Below, one piece after another: positions 62,318 through 64,000 of a stretch of DNA of 64,000 bases. The notes below the pieces were generated by a model. That model ran no database searches and was not told where the DNA came from. It saw nothing but the letters and a program-made list of their open reading frames with translations. The stretch is from Spirochaetales bacterium (GTDB lineage: Bacteria > Spirochaetota > Spirochaetia > DSM-2461). The first letter of the stretch is position 1; every line of letters begins with the position of its first letter. The translations under genes and the position numbers were made by a program. The stretch lies in NCBI GenBank assembly GCA_016936555.1, contig JAFGXR010000070.1, forward strand, positions 1-64,000, given 5' to 3'.

Positions 62318-62349
62318 TGTAAAAAACTCTCAAAGGAGTAGATTGAAAT

Positions 62350-64000
62350 ATGGATAAAATAAGAACTCTCGGTATCGCCGGTTCCGGTGACGCGCCTGTG
62401 GAAAGAGAGAGAATTCTCAGATACATCAACCTGAAACTGGCTTCGCTCGGACTTCCCGTTCAGGATTCAGAAGAAACGCCGGAACTGGAGATAGCCAGGG
62501 ACCTGATCGAAAACTACAAAGAAAAAAACCGGCTCCTTTCGTCTTATCTCTGTCCCGTGGACCAGAGAATCCAGGATTTCCTGGACCGATATCTCGATGA
62601 CCTGAACCTGACATCAAAACCGGAACTCCCGAAGGATTCGCTGGTTCTCGACCGCTACGGGCTGGCCCGGGAACTGAGTCTGCCACCGGAGAAAAACGAG
62701 TTCATAACCGATATTATCAGCTCCTACAGAGTGAAACAGGGGATTCTGAACAATCCCAAAAACGACAGGAGAACCACGAAAGGCTCATTCCATGTAGCCG
62801 AAGGGGGACTCCCCGTACCCTTCGATAAAAAGTCGGTACCCAAAGGGGCTTTCGCTGCGCTTTTAAGCAGAGCGATAAATGACGCCCCGGCCGATCTGAA
62901 GGTTCTCCCCTTTTCGTCGGAACAGGAAGAAAAAGCCCGGGTGTTTCTCTCCCTTCTCCTCCGCCCCGTCGTCGTTCCCGAAGTAGAGGGCTTTACGCCG
63001 AGAAAAACCATGGAGATCCGGTTCTTCGCCCCGGGAAATCTTGTCAGCAACCTCGATTTCGTCGAGTCCATTTTCGGAAACGCCGGAGACCCCTATCTTC
63101 CCGAGCACGATGCGGCCCTCGATCCCGAGCACTGGACGGGCCACACGGGCTGCGTCATCCTGGCGCCCCATCTGACGGAAGTAACCAAGAAGGAAGCCGG
63201 ACTGCCCCCTATCAGCGAGGCAACGGATAGACAGAAAGCCGAGGGGATGTGCTGGGAATCGGAAGAAGAGCTCTACAACGAGGGATCGCCCTTCAAGCTG
63301 ACGGCCCGCGATGACAGCGGCGTAATCGTCACCCTTATCGCCGACAACTATTTCGGCTATTCCAAAAAAGAAGTGAAGACCCAGATCGGCTATTCGGCCA
63401 ACCTTCTCGGCCTCGCCGAAGAGGAGCATGCCGGAGGAGCTCTGGCCTTCCCGAGCTTCAACCTGGGATCCCAATTCCTCCCCGATACGAATATGCACTT
63501 TCTCCACCAGGAAAAGGACCACAGTTTCGGCAATTTCAAAGCGGTTCTGGGCGATGATTTCATAGAACAGAAGGACGGCTACGGAATCGACCGGAACTTC
63601 AGCCATATCATCTACATTCCCGAGGACGCCCGCATCGACCTGGACTCCCAGGAGGCGCACTGGACACATAAGGGCAAAAAGAAATCTTTGAGAGTTCTTC
63701 CCGAGAATATTTATGTTCACCCGTCGGGGTATAAAGTCCGGATGGAAAAGCACCCCGCCTCTCCCGCCTGGCGGCTCGTGGGAACCGTGGCCGAGGGAAC
63801 CTTCTGCCACAAACCCTGTACGGTTTCCGGCGGGGGGAAATCGGAGATTTCCAAATCCATCAGCGATGCCATGACCTACGGCTCCGTCTTTATCGGCGAT
63901 TTCAAAGCCGATATGGATATGGCCGAAGAGATTATCGATTACAACTACGGCGAGAGATTCAAACCGGAATACAGAAAGACCCTGAAGCCGGGTCACACGA
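62350..64000 (+). CDS. large phosphoenolpyruvate carboxykinase-like protein (possibly PPi-dependent), 5' part
   Basis: The ORF runs open to the window edge, so it is missing from the ORF track; 550 codons are visible from ATG (MDKIRTLGIAGSGDAP). YFGYSKKEVKTQIGYSAN, EEEHAGGALAFPSFNLG and the P-loop-like TVSGGGKSEISKSI recall PEP carboxykinase active-site blocks. The 460-residue lead before the P-loop is far longer than in ATP or GTP enzymes, as in the roughly 1,100-residue PPi-type PEPCK of Entamoeba and Propionibacterium. I assign this from memory of motifs, not alignment. Confidence 0.55.
   Translation, partial: MDKIRTLGIAGSGDAPVERERILRYINLKLASLGLPVQDSEETPELEIARDLIENYKEKNRLLSSYLCPVDQRIQDFLDRYLDDLNLTSKPELPKDSLVLDRYGLARELSLPPEKNEFITDIISSYRVKQGILNNPKNDRRTTKGSFHVAEGGLPVPFDKKSVPKGAFAALLSRAINDAPADLKVLPFSSEQEEKARVFLSLLLRPVVVPEVEGFTPRKTMEIRFFAPGNLVSNLDFVESIFGNAGDPYLPEHDAALDPEHWTGHTGCVILAPHLTEVTKKEAGLPPISEATDRQKAEGMCWESEEELYNEGSPFKLTARDDSGVIVTLIADNYFGYSKKEVKTQIGYSANLLGLAEEEHAGGALAFPSFNLGSQFLPDTNMHFLHQEKDHSFGNFKAVLGDDFIEQKDGYGIDRNFSHIIYIPEDARIDLDSQEAHWTHKGKKKSLRVLPENIYVHPSGYKVRMEKHPASPAWRLVGTVAEGTFCHKPCTVSGGGKSEISKSISDAMTYGSVFIGDFKADMDMAEEIIDYNYGERFKPEYRKTLKPGHT

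Noticed and set aside
62863-63996. 377-aa minus-strand ORF at the right edge
   Set aside because: Antisense to the open PEPCK-like frame, whose conserved motifs are on the plus strand.
1-64000. CRISPR array, prophage or insertion sequence
   Set aside because: No regularly spaced repeat units beyond the 11-bp Pho hexamers, and no transposase, integrase or phage gene was recognised.

Overview
The window comes from a spirochaete, most likely a free-living or marine member of the Spirochaetaceae/Spirochaetales. This is inferred from the style of the RpoB, RpoC, EF-Tu and L10 proteins, an Asn in the rifampicin pocket of RpoB, a BmpA-type lipoprotein with a nucleoside-type ABC transporter, and several proteins that look restricted to spirochaetes. 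Nothing in the window suggests a plasmid or prophage, and I see no insertion sequence or CRISPR array.

Region 1 (1-25.3 kb, minus strand) is one large transcription/translation block. In transcription order it reads tRNA-Thr, rpmG, tRNA-Trp, secE, nusG, rplKAJL, rpoBC, rpsLG, tuf, then S10-spc-alpha genes from rpsJ to the first codons of rpoA. The usual partners fusA, adk, map, infA and rpsD are absent. Hairpins lie at rplL/rpoB, rpoC/rpsL, downstream of rpsG and at rpsK/rpoA, and there are candidate promoters before tRNA-Thr and tuf.

Region 2 (25.3-33.8 kb) is sugar and nucleotide metabolism. An FGGY kinase follows an unusually long PRPP synthetase gene on the minus strand. Divergent to them is a four-gene BMP-family ABC transporter (lipoprotein, double ATPase, two permeases), then butyrate kinase.

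Region 3 (33.8-38.8 kb) is phosphate metabolism. A Na/Pi cotransporter lies behind seven hexamer repeats with an exact 11-bp period (a Pho-box array). It converges on a pfk-ppk operon through a terminator that is partly coding.

Region 4 (38.8-51.7 kb) is mixed housekeeping: a Nudix/SixA fusion, dgkA, a FecR/PEGA envelope protein, argH, trxA, a metallophosphoesterase, a large protein with an internal HPr-like domain, clpB, an Lrp/AsnC regulator divergent from hisC, and a PrsW-like membrane protease.

Region 5 (51.7-64 kb) has two tandem identical initiator tRNA genes, a zinc/manganese-type ABC operon whose ATPase carries a DUF1893-like N-terminal domain, a three-gene two-component operon, a Nudix hydrolase with a lysine 2,3-aminomutase, serine acetyltransferase, a winged-helix regulator, and the first 550 codons of a large PEP-carboxykinase-like protein absent from the ORF track.

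One pattern cuts across the second half. Six genes (dgkA, the FecR gene, the phosphoesterase, a sensor kinase, kamA, cysE) have a near-consensus -10 box 6-8 nt before the start codon and no Shine-Dalgarno sequence, which predicts leaderless mRNAs. A seventh (the metal ABC ATPase) would have a leader of about 5 nt.
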